From assembly GCF_000430725.1 (NCBI RefSeq), contig NZ_AUMO01000032.1, positions 124,001 through 188,000 of the forward strand: 64,000 bases of DNA, read 5' to 3'. Shown here one piece after another: positions 42,730-51,078 of this stretch (position 1 is its first letter; every line of letters begins with the position of its first letter). The position numbers and the translations under genes were made by a program. This stretch comes from Azohydromonas australica DSM 1124. GTDB taxonomy: Bacteria; Pseudomonadota; Gammaproteobacteria; Burkholderiales; Burkholderiaceae_C. Under the pieces are notes generated by a model. The model was not told where the DNA came from, did not search any database, and saw only the letters and a program-made list of their open reading frames with translations.

Positions 42730-43518
42730 ATGAACATCCGCGTCTTAGGTTGTGCCGGTGCGATTGCCGCGGGCAGCTTCACCACCTCGTTCCTGCTGGA
42801 CGGCGACGTGCTCATCGACGCCGGCACCGGCGTGGGCACGCTCACGCTCGAAGAGCTCGCCGGTATCGACCACATCCTGCTGAGCCACTCGCACCTGGAC
42901 CACGTGCTGGGCGTGCCGCTGCTGGCCGACAGCGTCATGCGCATGCGCGCCGCCGCGGGCCGCGGGCCCATCCGCGTGCACGGGCTGCCCGAGACGCTGC
43001 AGGCGCTGCGCGATCACCTGTTCAACAACCGCATCTGGCCCGACTTCACGCGGCTGCCCACGGCGCAGCAGCCGGTGCTGGTGCTGGAGCCCTTTGCCGT
43101 CGGGCAGGCACTCGCGCTGGGCGAGCGCCGCATCGAGGTGCTCAGCGCCGCCCACACCGTGCCGGCGGTGGGCTTTGCCGTCTTTGCCCGCGCCCAGGGC
43201 CCCTGCTGGGTCTTCACCGGCGATACCGGCCCCAACGAGGCGCTGTGGCAGCGCCTGGCGCAGCTGCCGGTGGCGCACCTGGTGATCGAGACCTCCTTCT
43301 GCGACGAGGAGGCCACGCTGGCCCAGCTCAGCCGCCACCTGTGCCCGTCATCGCTGGCGGCGCAGCCGCTGCAGCAACTGCAGCAGTCCCAGGAGCCGGC
43401 GCAGCTGCACATCACGCACGTCAAGCCCGGCGAGGTGCGCACGGTGATGGCGCAACTGCGCCGCCATGGCGTCAAGGCGCACGCGCTGCGCACGGGCGAC
43501 CGCTGGCAGCTTGACTGA
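42730..43518 (+). CDS. MBL-fold metallohydrolase, 3',5'-cyclic-nucleotide phosphodiesterase-like
   Basis: A 262-residue metallo-beta-lactamase-fold protein. The metal-binding motif is LSHSHLDHVLG, with later ligands in SAAHTVPAVGF, FTGDTGPNEALW and HITHVKP. The overall pattern resembles class II cAMP phosphodiesterases. It follows the FHA gene by 40 bp, which suggests a PP2C-FHA-MBL signalling unit. The substrate is not established. Confidence 0.85.
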   Translation: MNIRVLGCAGAIAAGSFTTSFLLDGDVLIDAGTGVGTLTLEELAGIDHILLSHSHLDHVLGVPLLADSVMRMRAAAGRGPIRVHGLPETLQALRDHLFNNRIWPDFTRLPTAQQPVLVLEPFAVGQALALGERRIEVLSAAHTVPAVGFAVFARAQGPCWVFTGDTGPNEALWQRLAQLPVAHLVIETSFCDEEATLAQLSRHLCPSSLAAQPLQQLQQSQEPAQLHITHVKPGEVRTVMAQLRRHGVKAHALRTGDRWQLD

Positions 43519-43704
43519 GCGGGGCCAGTCGGGCGGCGCCTGACGTTTGTCCCGAGCCCGGCGCCCCGGCGCCAGCCCCAGCATGGCGCCACCGGGGCGG
43601 CGAGCGTTTACTTCACTTCCAAGCCCGTCCTCCGGCCGCAGCCCCGGTGCTGTCGTGGTGCCGGTGCACCCACCTCTCACAGACCAAGGGAAGGAGGACG
43701 TTCC

Positions 43705-44181
43705 ATGCAAAGCACCCGCCTCAAGCAACGGGGTTTCACGCTCATCGAGCTGATGATCGTCGTGGCGATCATCGGCATCCTGGGCGCCGTGGGCTTGCCG
43801 CTGTACCAGAACTACATCGTCAAGGCCCGCGTGGGCAATGCGCTGCGCTCGGCCGACGCGCTCAAGACCGCCGTGGGCCTGTGCATCCAGGAGCAAGGCG
43901 GCACGCTGGCCGGCTGCAGCCAGGGCGCCCAGGGCGTGCCGGCGTTCACGCCCACCAAGGAGGTCGCCTCCGCCACTGTCGCCGACGGCGTGATCACCCT
44001 GACGCTGGCCAGCGGCCTGGGCAACGGCGTGGATGGCCGGACCATCACCTTCACGCCGCAGCCGGGCACCAGCAGCGTGGTCTGGCTCAACTCCACCAGC
44101 GTGAGCCATGACGACGCCGCGGAGCTGATCCGCCGGAACAACCCGGCCGGCGCGGGCAGCGCCGCGTCCGCGGCCTCCTGA
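43705..44181 (+). CDS. Type IV pilin (PilA/PilE-like)
   Basis: A 158-residue prepilin. Its leader [10 protein letters not shown] is followed by [20 protein letters not shown], so prepilin peptidase would cut after Gly10 and methylate Phe11, with Glu15 as the assembly residue. A short disulfide-type pair occurs in [14 protein letters not shown]. The C-terminal tail is Ala/Ser-rich and ends in Ser158. AGGAGG lies upstream of the ATG, and a strong terminator follows. The next gene is a PglL/PilO-type ligase, so the tail serines are candidate glycosylation sites. Confidence 0.93.
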   Translation: MQSTRLKQRGFTLIELMIVVAIIGILGAVGLPLYQNYIVKARVGNALRSADALKTAVGLCIQEQGGTLAGCSQGAQGVPAFTPTKEVASATVADGVITLTLASGLGNGVDGRTITFTPQPGTSSVVWLNSTSVSHDDAAELIRRNNPAGAGSAASAAS

Positions 44182-44227
44182 GCCGCCGTTGCCGGCGGCG
44201 CGCCGGGCTCGGCGCGCATCCCATTCC

Positions 44228-44252
44228 AAAGACCGCCTCGGCGGTCTTTTTT
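44228..44252 (+). terminator. Intrinsic terminator after the pilin gene
   Basis: AAAGACCGCC-TC-GGCGGTCTTT followed by TTT, about 47 bp after the pilin stop. Confidence 0.92.
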
Positions 44253-44318
44253 ATGTCCGCACGAGGTTGCCCACAAGGTTGTGCACGGCCGGTGCAAGGG
44301 ACACGTTGGCTCTCCGCG

Positions 44319-44543
44319 ACGTCCACAACGAGCGACGCTAGAAGCAACTTTATTAATTGGTGTTGGTGATAGAGGTCGCCCTGATCTGTGGACAACTCTT
44401 TTTTCCCCTTGTTTATCAAAAGCTTATGCCAGGTACAAGGCTGTGCGGCCCACGGCTGGATTAGTTCTTTCGAAAACACAACAACTCGGCGCAGCGACCT
44501 GTGGCATGTGGACAAGCCCAAGTTGTCCAGATCACTGTCCACA
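44319..44543. other. AT-richer spacer with repeated GTCCACA motifs
   Basis: The 447-bp gene-free stretch 44182-44628 holds the pilin terminator and then an AT-richer segment. It contains TGTGGACAA at 44387-44395 and 44507-44515 (TTGTCCACA on the minus strand), TTGTCCAGA at 44523, CTGTCCACA at 44535 and ACGTCCACA at 44319. These are near matches to the DnaA box TTATCCACA or sites for an unknown regulator. No gene or tRNA is seen. Confidence 0.45.
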
Positions 44544-44628
44544 GCCTTGTGCAGTGCGGCACGCGGAGGTGCGGGAGCTTCTTGCTAGAGTGCGCCGCCT
44601 TCGCTCAAACGCTTCATCCGTGCTCCCG

Positions 44629-46350
44629 ATGTCCTCTCCCGCGCTGTTGCTGGCGGCGCTGCTGGCCTGCTGTGTGCCCGCCCTGGTGGCCTTCAACCTG
44701 CCGCCTTCCGCCACCTTCTTCAACCAGGCGGCGGCTCTGGGGCTATGGGGCGTGTTTGCCGCGCTGCTCGGAATGCCGCGCGGGCGGGCGGGCGGACGCG
44801 CGGCCATTGCGCTGCTCGGCGCGCTGGCGCTGCTGGTGCTGAGCGTGCTGTGGTCCGCCGCGGTGGCGTTGCCGGCCAGCCTGGCGGCGTCGGCACTGGG
44901 GCTGTTGCTGGGCGCGCTGGTCATGGCGTGGTCCGGCGCGGCGCTGCAGGGGCCGGCACGCGCGGTGGCGCTGCAGGTGTTCTTGCTGGGCTGGGTGGCG
45001 GTGGGCGTGCTCAGCAGCGTGATTGCCCTGGTGCAGGTGTTCGCGCCGAACTTGGCTGACGGCGTGCTGGTGGCGCGTTCGGGTCTGCCCGGCCGCGCCG
45101 TGGGCAACCTGCGGCAGCCCAACCACCTCAGCACGCTGTTGCTGTGGTCGCTGGTGGCGCTGGTGCCGCTGCGCGAGTCCGGACGCTTTTCCACCCGCAG
45201 CACGGCGCTGCTGGGCGCGCTGATGGTGGTCGGGATCGAGCTGTCGGGATCGCGCACGGGCACCCTGGGCGTGCTGCTGCTGGCGCTGTGGGGGGTGGTG
45301 GACAAGCGGCTGTCGCGTCCGGGCCGGTTGCTGCTGCTGGGAGCGCCGCTGTTCTATGCCGCCTGGGCGATGGGGCTCAAGACGCTGCAGGCGGACAGCA
45401 CGCTGGGCGCGGCCACGCGGCTGGGTGAGGCCGACGTTTCCGGCTCGCGCTTCGGCATCTGGCGCAACACCGTGGAGATGATTGCGCAGCAGCCCTGGAC
45501 GGGCGTGGGCTTCGGCGAGTTCAACTTCGCCTGGACCCTGACTCCTTTCCCCGGCCGCCCGGTGGCTTTCTTCGATCACACCCACAACGTGGTGCTGCAG
45601 TTCGCGGTGGAGCTGGGCGTGCCGCTGGCGCTGCTGGTGCTGGGCTTGCTGGGACTGGCCTTGTGGCAGGCTTGGCGGCGCACCTGGGCCGTGAAGGGCG
45701 TTGCGGGCACGGCGCTGCGCGCCCTCTTCGTGATGGTGCTGCTGGTGGCATTGCACAGCCAGTTGGAGTACCCGCTGTGGTACGCCTACTTCCTGCTGCC
45801 GGCGGCGTGGATGTGGGGCGTGTGCCTGGGCACGCCGCCGGCGGTCCCGGCCGAAGCCGCCGTGGCGCCCCGGCGTCTGCTGATGTCGCGGCTGCCCGGG
45901 CTGCTGCTGGCGGCGGGGGCGGTGTTCTCGCTGATGGATTACAGCCGCGTGGTGTCGATCTTCTCGCCCGGCGCGGACGCGGGCCCGCTGGCGCAGCGTA
46001 TCGAGGACGGCCAGCACAGCGTCTTCTTCGCCCACCATGCCGACTACGCCGCCGCCACGACGGCCGACGCCCCGGCCGATGCGCTGGTGGCCTTCGAGCG
46101 CGCCACGCATTTCCTGCTCGACACCCGGCTGATGCAGGCCTGGGCCGAGGCGCTGGCCGATGCAGGCGACGTCGACCGCGCACGCCACGTCGCGCAGCGC
46201 CTGCGGGAGTTCCACTATCCGCAGTCAGAGCGCTTCTTCGCGCCGTGCGCAGCCGGCGCGCTGCTCAAGGCGGCCGACGAGAAGCCGTTCCAGTGCGAGA
46301 AGCCGGAAAAGGCGCTGGAGTGGCGCGATTTCCTGGACGTGATGCCCTGA
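44629..46350 (+). CDS. O-linked oligosaccharyltransferase, PglL/PilO (Wzy_C) family
   Basis: A 573-residue integral membrane protein with about ten hydrophobic helices in the first 440 residues. The Wzy_C/PglL signature FDHTHNVVLQFAVELG lies in a large periplasmic loop near residue 320, with VGNLRQPNHLSTLLLW earlier and LHSQLEYPLWYAYFLLP near residue 380. A soluble C-terminal part of about 130 residues follows. Such enzymes move lipid-linked glycans onto pilins or onto LPS. Its position straight after a type IV pilin favours pilin glycosylation. The ATG at 44629 is the first good start; the open frame upstream runs through non-coding DNA. Confidence 0.88.
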   Translation: MSSPALLLAALLACCVPALVAFNLPPSATFFNQAAALGLWGVFAALLGMPRGRAGGRAAIALLGALALLVLSVLWSAAVALPASLAASALGLLLGALVMAWSGAALQGPARAVALQVFLLGWVAVGVLSSVIALVQVFAPNLADGVLVARSGLPGRAVGNLRQPNHLSTLLLWSLVALVPLRESGRFSTRSTALLGALMVVGIELSGSRTGTLGVLLLALWGVVDKRLSRPGRLLLLGAPLFYAAWAMGLKTLQADSTLGAATRLGEADVSGSRFGIWRNTVEMIAQQPWTGVGFGEFNFAWTLTPFPGRPVAFFDHTHNVVLQFAVELGVPLALLVLGLLGLALWQAWRRTWAVKGVAGTALRALFVMVLLVALHSQLEYPLWYAYFLLPAAWMWGVCLGTPPAVPAEAAVAPRRLLMSRLPGLLLAAGAVFSLMDYSRVVSIFSPGADAGPLAQRIEDGQHSVFFAHHADYAAATTADAPADALVAFERATHFLLDTRLMQAWAEALADAGDVDRARHVAQRLREFHYPQSERFFAPCAAGALLKAADEKPFQCEKPEKALEWRDFLDVMP

Positions 46351-46383
46351 CGGAGACGGCGCGGCGCCCGCCGCGCCCCGGGC

Positions 46384-46866
46384 TCAACCCCCGGCCTGCC
46401 AGTGCCCCGACTTGCCGCCCTTCTTCTCCAGCAGGCGGATGTCGCCCATCACCATGCCCTTGTCCGCGGCCTTGCACATGTCGTAGATGGTGAGCAGGCC
46501 CACCTGCACCGCGGTGAGGGCTTCCATCTCCACGCCAGTGACGCCCACCGTCTCCGCCTGCACCGTGCAGTGCACGCCGGGCAGGGCCTCGTCGACGTCG
46601 AGCTCCACCGCTACGCGCGTGAGCGGCAGCGGGTGGCACAGCGGGATCAGGTCCGAGGTGCGCTTGGCGGCCTGGATCGCGGCGATGCGGGCGATGCCCA
46701 GCACGTCGCCCTTCTTGGCCGTGCCCTCGCGGATCAGCGCCAGCGTCTCGGGCAGCATGCGGATGCTGCCGCTGGCGCGCGCCACGCGGTGCGTGGCGGC
46801 CTTGGCCGAGACGTCCACCATGTGGGCCTGGCCCTGGCTGTCGAAGTGGGTGAGCGGGTTGTTCAT
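46384..46866 (-). CDS. moaC: Cyclic pyranopterin monophosphate synthase
   Basis: A 160-residue enzyme of molybdenum-cofactor synthesis acting after MoaA. Motifs are [44 protein letters not shown] and [26 protein letters not shown], with KKGGKSGHW at the end. It is the only molybdopterin gene in the window and is divergent from an M48 protease gene. Confidence 0.95.
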   Translation of the reverse strand: MNNPLTHFDSQGQAHMVDVSAKAATHRVARASGSIRMLPETLALIREGTAKKGDVLGIARIAAIQAAKRTSDLIPLCHPLPLTRVAVELDVDEALPGVHCTVQAETVGVTGVEMEALTAVQVGLLTIYDMCKAADKGMVMGDIRLLEKKGGKSGHWQAGG

Positions 46867-46935
46867 GGGGGGAAACCTGGCAGCAAAAGCGCGGTGCGAT
46901 CATAGCCAGCCGTTCTGCAGCCCCCTCCAGCGACC

Positions 46936-48522
46936 TTGAAGCACTCCCTTGCCGCCTCCGCCCTCGCCGCCGGCCTGGCGCTGGCCGCGCTGCCGGCCGC
47001 CGCGCCGCGGGCGCAACCCTCCTCCTCGTCCCTGCCCGCGCTGGGCGATTCGGTCTCGGGCGAGTTCAGCGTCGATACCGAGCGCCGCCTGGGTGACCAG
47101 ATCATGCGCGAGGTCCGCCGCGACCCGGCCTACCTCGACGACGCGCTGCTGCTCGACTACGTGCAGTCGCTGTGGCAGCCGCTGGTGGGCACGGCGCGCC
47201 GGCGCGGCGAGATCGGCGCCGACACGGCCAATGCCTTCAGCTGGGAGGTGTTCCTGGTGCTGGACCGCAGCGTCAACGCCTTCGCGCTGCCCGGCGGGCA
47301 CGTGGGCGTGCACCTGGGGCTCATCGCCATGACGGCCAGCCGCGACGAGCTCGCAGCGGTGCTGGCGCACGAGCTCTCGCACGTCACGCAGCGCCACATC
47401 GCGCGCAGCATCAGCAGCTCCTCGCGCCAGTCGATGGTGGGCATGGCCGCCATGATCCTGGGCGTGCTGGCCGCCAGCCGCACCGGCAATGCGGCCATGG
47501 CGCAGGCGGCCGTGGTGGGGGGGCAGGCCGCCATGGTGCAGGGACAGCTTAACTACTCGCGCGACATGGAGCGCGAGGCCGACCGCGTCGGCTACGGCGT
47601 GCACAGCGACTCTGGCTACGCCAGCGCCGGCGTGGCGGGCATGTTCGAGAAGCTGGAGCACGCCAACCGGCTCAACGACAGCAACAACTACCCCTACCTG
47701 CGCTCGCACCCGCTGACCACCGAGCGCATCGGCGAGGCCCGCGCCCGCGTGCAGGCCGATCCGCATGCCGCCAAGAACGTCCCGCCCGACGGCGCCATCG
47801 AGCACGCGCTGGCGCAGGCACGTGCGCGCGTGCTGATGGACACCACCGTGCAGGCGCTGCGCCGCAACCAGGCCCAGCAGGCCGGCCCGAACGCGGGCGC
47901 GGCCGAGAAGCTGGGCGCGCTGTACGCGCAGGCGCTGGCCTCCACGCTGCTGCGCGAGTTCGAGCCCGCCGACGCCGCGCTGGCCGCAGCCGACACGCTG
48001 CTGCAGCGCGAGGCGCCGCCGGCCGCGCGTGGCGGCGACGCGGCCCAGTGGCTGCAGCTGTTGCGCGTGCAGTCGCTGCTGGCACGCGGCGACGCGCGCG
48101 CGGCGCAGCAGCGCATGCAGGCGCTGCCCGACAGCGGCAGCTCGCGCCCGTTGCTGCTGTGGCATGCGCAAGCCGCGCTGGCCGCGGCGCGGGCCGGTGC
48201 GGGCACCGAATCGCTGCGGCGCAGCACCGAGGCGCTGCAGACCTGGGTGGCCGAGCGGCGCGAGGACGCCGGGGCCTGGCAGCTGCTGGCGCAGTGCGCC
48301 GACCAGCTCGGCCTGAAGCTGCGCTCGGTGCGCGCGGAGGCCGAATCGCGCGCGGCGCTGGGCGACATCCCCGGCGCGGTGGACCGGCTGCGCGCCGGCC
48401 AGCAGCTCGCGCGCAGCGGCGCCGCGTCGGACTTCATCGAGGCCTCCATCATCGACGCGCGGCTGCGCGAGATGGAGGCGCGCCGGCGCGAGCTGGCCGA
48501 TGAGATGCGCAACCAGCGCTGA
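46936..48522 (+). CDS. M48 family metalloprotease with TPR-like tail (BepA-like)
   Basis: A 528-residue exported protease that probably acts in outer-membrane protein quality control. A signal peptide (SALAAGLALAALPAAAPRA) is followed by the zinc motif HELSHVTQRH and a downstream EADRVGYGV supplying the third ligand. The C-terminal half is helical and Ala-rich with TPR-like repeats. The start is a TTG at 46936; no in-frame ATG is near and no clear ribosome binding site is seen. Confidence 0.9.
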   Translation: MKHSLAASALAAGLALAALPAAAPRAQPSSSSLPALGDSVSGEFSVDTERRLGDQIMREVRRDPAYLDDALLLDYVQSLWQPLVGTARRRGEIGADTANAFSWEVFLVLDRSVNAFALPGGHVGVHLGLIAMTASRDELAAVLAHELSHVTQRHIARSISSSSRQSMVGMAAMILGVLAASRTGNAAMAQAAVVGGQAAMVQGQLNYSRDMEREADRVGYGVHSDSGYASAGVAGMFEKLEHANRLNDSNNYPYLRSHPLTTERIGEARARVQADPHAAKNVPPDGAIEHALAQARARVLMDTTVQALRRNQAQQAGPNAGAAEKLGALYAQALASTLLREFEPADAALAAADTLLQREAPPAARGGDAAQWLQLLRVQSLLARGDARAAQQRMQALPDSGSSRPLLLWHAQAALAAARAGAGTESLRRSTEALQTWVAERREDAGAWQLLAQCADQLGLKLRSVRAEAESRAALGDIPGAVDRLRAGQQLARSGAASDFIEASIIDARLREMEARRRELADEMRNQR

Positions 48523-48546
48523 GCGCCGCAGCGCGGCGGCGCCTCT

Positions 48547-48897
48547 TCAGGCGCCGAACATCGACTCCATCGCCGAGTCGATGACCATGCCGCAGGCGCT
48601 GTAGATCAGCGAGCCGATCAGCGCCGCGACGAAGCCGTTGACGTTGAAACCGTCCAGCACCGAGGCCGCGAACCAGAACATCACGGCGTTGATGACGAAC
48701 AGGAACAGTCCCAGCGTCAGCAGCGTCACCGGCAGCGTCAGCAGCACCAGCAGCGGCCTCACCACCGTGTTGAGCAGCCCCAGCACCAGCGCCGCGACCA
48801 TCGCGGTGCCGAAGCTCGCCACCGACACGCCCGGGTAGAGATAGGCCACCAGCAACAGCGCGGCGGCCAGCAACAGCCAACGAACGAGCAGTTTCAT
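48547..48897 (-). CDS. Small membrane protein, phage holin 4_2 family-like
   Basis: A 116-residue protein with four hydrophobic helices and the pattern LVLGLLNTVVRPLLVLLTLPVT, then FLFVINAVMFWFAASVLDGF. This is the widespread Phage_holin_4_2 / YvlD-like family found on ordinary chromosomes. There is no lysis cassette here. It converges on the M48 protease gene. The ATG at 48897 is preferred over one six codons upstream. Confidence 0.85.
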   Translation of the reverse strand: MKLLVRWLLLAAALLLVAYLYPGVSVASFGTAMVAALVLGLLNTVVRPLLVLLTLPVTLLTLGLFLFVINAVMFWFAASVLDGFNVNGFVAALIGSLIYSACGMVIDSAMESMFGA

Positions 48898-48992
48898 GCG
48901 GCCAAGCATAGCCATGGCCGAGGCCCGGCCGTGCGTCCGCGAGTCGCCCGCATGCCACAGGCTGCTTAAGAAAACTTAAGATTTCGTTTGAT

Positions 48993-49007
48993 TGAGAATA
49001 ATTCTTG
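48993..49007. promoter_or_regulatory. Fur box upstream of tonB
   Basis: TGAGAAT-A-ATTCTTG fits the 7-1-7 Fur consensus TGATAAT-N-ATTATCA at eleven or more positions. It sits in an AT-rich patch (48967-49015) about 60 bp before tonB. Fur with Fe2+ would repress the tonB-exbB-exbD genes and perhaps the receptor downstream. Confidence 0.75.
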
Positions 49008-49065
49008 TTTAGAATGTCCTCACACAGTTTGTGACCTTGGTCTGAAGAGATCGCGGAGCCCAGTG

Positions 49066-49761
49066 ATGAATTTGCCGCCCCTGCCTGCTGGCCACCCCGA
49101 GCCGATGACGCCCAACGCTCGCCGCGCGCTGGGTGCGGGGATGCTGGCGGCGCACGTGGCGCTGGGCTGGGGCCTGCTGCAGCTGGAGCCGGTGCGCGAG
49201 GCCGTCGCCGAGGTGATTCCGCTGACGGTCAACTTCATCGCCCCGCCGGCGCCGGCGCCCGCGCCGCCGCCCCCGGCGCCGGTGAAGCGCGAGCCGCCCA
49301 AGCTCAAGCCGACGCCGGCGCCCAAGCCCGTGATCACCAGCGCCCCGACGCCCGCGCCGCAGCCGCCGGCCTTCACGGCCCCGCCCGCGCCGCCGGAGCC
49401 CGCACCGCCTGCGCCCGTGGCCGCGCCGCCCGCACCTCCGGCACCGCCGGCCCCGCCCGCGGCGCCGCCGCAGCCCAAGACCATCTCCATCAGCGCCGTC
49501 GAGTACCTCACGCCGCCGGTGCTGAACTACCCGCCGGCGGCGCGCCGCGCGGGCGAGTCCGGCAGGGTGACCGTGCGCGTGCTGGTGGACGCCCGCGGGC
49601 TGCCGCAGCAGACGCAGGTCACGCGCTCGTCGGGCTTCGCGCGCCTGGACGAGTCGGCGCTGGCCACGGTGCGCGCCACGCGCTTCAAGCCCTACATGGA
49701 AAACGGTCAGCCCCACGCCTTCTGGGTGCTGATGCCCCTGATCTTCGAACTTGAGGAGTGA
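49066..49761 (+). CDS. tonB: Energy transducer TonB
   Basis: A 231-residue protein with an N-terminal membrane anchor (GAGMLAAHVALGWGLLQL), a long Pro/Ala-rich spacer (residues about 60-145) that spans the periplasm, and a C-terminal TonB domain (LNYPPAARRAGESGRVTVRV, SGFARLDESALATVRATRFKPY). It passes proton-motive energy from ExbB/ExbD to outer-membrane receptors. The ATG at 49066 follows GGAG. exbB starts 5 bp after its stop. Confidence 0.94.
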   Translation: MNLPPLPAGHPEPMTPNARRALGAGMLAAHVALGWGLLQLEPVREAVAEVIPLTVNFIAPPAPAPAPPPPAPVKREPPKLKPTPAPKPVITSAPTPAPQPPAFTAPPAPPEPAPPAPVAAPPAPPAPPAPPAAPPQPKTISISAVEYLTPPVLNYPPAARRAGESGRVTVRVLVDARGLPQQTQVTRSSGFARLDESALATVRATRFKPYMENGQPHAFWVLMPLIFELEE

Positions 49762-49766
49762 GCCCC

Positions 49767-50522
49767 ATGAACGATCCCCAAACCGCCGTGGGCTTTGCCC
49801 ATTTCCTGGGCCAAAGCGATGCCGTGGGCAAGGGCCTGCTGCTCATCCTCGTGGGCATGTCGGTGCTGTCCTGGGCGCTGATCGCCATCAAAGGCATCGC
49901 GCACGTCCTGCGCAAGAAGCGCAGCGAGCATTTCCTCAAGTTCTTCTGGGACGCGCGCTCGCTGGAGGAAGTGGGCAACGAGATCACCACCCACGGCTCG
50001 CACGACCCGTTTTCGCACCTGACTGCACATGCGATGCATGCGCAATCGCATCACGCCAAGTACGGCGCGGCCAAGCTCAGCGAGGCCGGCTCGGCGCAGG
50101 ACTTCGTCACCCGCACCATCAAGAAGGTGCTCGACGAGGAGACCACCCGGCTGGAGAACGGCCTGACCGCGCTGGCCACCGTCGGCGCCACCGCGCCCTT
50201 CGTGGGCCTGTTCGGCACGGTGTGGGGCGTCTACCACGCGCTGCTGGCCATCGGCATGAGCGGCGCGGGCACGCTGGACAAGGTCGCCGGCCCGGTGGGC
50301 GAGGCGCTGATCATGACCGGCATCGGCCTGGCCGTGGCGATCCCCGCGGTAGTGGCCTACAACGCCTTCACGCGCAGCAACCGGGTGCTCAACGCCCGGC
50401 TCGACGCCTTCGCCTTCGAGCTGCTGACCTTCCTGTCCATGGGCCAGACCATGAAGCCCGCGGCGACCGAGCCGGCTGTCGAGCCGGGCAGCAACGTGCG
50501 CGGCCTGCGCACGGCCGGTTGA
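49767..50522 (+). CDS. exbB: TonB-system proton channel ExbB
   Basis: A 251-residue inner-membrane protein with three helices and the signature LATVGATAPFVGLFGTVWGVYHALLAIG, GPVGEALIMTGIGLAVAIPAVVAYNAF. It drives TonB together with ExbD. The ATG at 49767 follows GAGGAG; a GTG three codons upstream is less likely. A His-rich segment (HDPFSHLTAHAMHAQSHH) is unusual and lies in the cytoplasmic loop. Confidence 0.94.
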   Translation: MNDPQTAVGFAHFLGQSDAVGKGLLLILVGMSVLSWALIAIKGIAHVLRKKRSEHFLKFFWDARSLEEVGNEITTHGSHDPFSHLTAHAMHAQSHHAKYGAAKLSEAGSAQDFVTRTIKKVLDEETTRLENGLTALATVGATAPFVGLFGTVWGVYHALLAIGMSGAGTLDKVAGPVGEALIMTGIGLAVAIPAVVAYNAFTRSNRVLNARLDAFAFELLTFLSMGQTMKPAATEPAVEPGSNVRGLRTAG

Positions 50523-50556
50523 GGCCTCATCCCCGCGACCTCAAGGAGTTCCTGCC

Positions 50557-50976
50557 ATGGCCTTCGCCAGCTTCGACCGCAAGTCCTCATCCGCGCCGGT
50601 GTCCGACATCAACATGGTCCCGCTCATCGACGTGATGCTGGTGCTGCTGGTGATCTTCATCGTCACCGCGCCGCTGCTCACCCACGCCGTGAAGCTGGAC
50701 CTGCCCAAGGCCAGCAGCGCGGTCAACCAGGCGCCGCCGCAGAAGGTCGAGTTCGCCATCGACGCCACCGGCCAGCTGTTCTGGAACGGCGAGCCCGTGA
50801 GCCGCGAGGAGTCCGCAGCGCGCTTTGTCGTCGAGGGCGCCAAGGACCCGCAGCCCGAGGTGCACCTGCGCGCCGACCAGGCCGTGGCCTACCGCTTCGT
50901 GGCCGAGACCCTGGCCGATGCCTCCAAGGCCGGGCTCTCCAAGGTGGGCTTCGTCAGCACGCCCGAGACGCCCTGA
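50557..50976 (+). CDS. exbD: TonB-system proton channel ExbD
   Basis: A 139-residue protein with the membrane helix [20 protein letters not shown] carrying the proton-conducting Asp, and a periplasmic domain ending in SKVGFVSTPE. AAGGAG precedes the ATG. It completes tonB-exbB-exbD. Confidence 0.94.
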   Translation: MAFASFDRKSSSAPVSDINMVPLIDVMLVLLVIFIVTAPLLTHAVKLDLPKASSAVNQAPPQKVEFAIDATGQLFWNGEPVSREESAARFVVEGAKDPQPEVHLRADQAVAYRFVAETLADASKAGLSKVGFVSTPETP

Positions 50977-51078
50977 TCTCCCGGGCGCGCCGCGCCGTCG
51001 CCGCGCGCCCTCCCCCGTTTCCTGCCGATTTTTCAGGCGCCGCGTGCGCCTTGGCCGAACTCAACCTGGAGTATTCGC

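Noticed and set aside
44319-44543. Chromosomal replication origin
   Set aside because: The DnaA-box-like motifs deviate from TTATCCACA, and no dnaA, dnaN, parA or rpmH-type genes are near.
48547-48897. Phage lysis gene (holin)
   Set aside because: The family name is misleading; there are no endolysin or phage genes nearby and the family is common on ordinary chromosomes.
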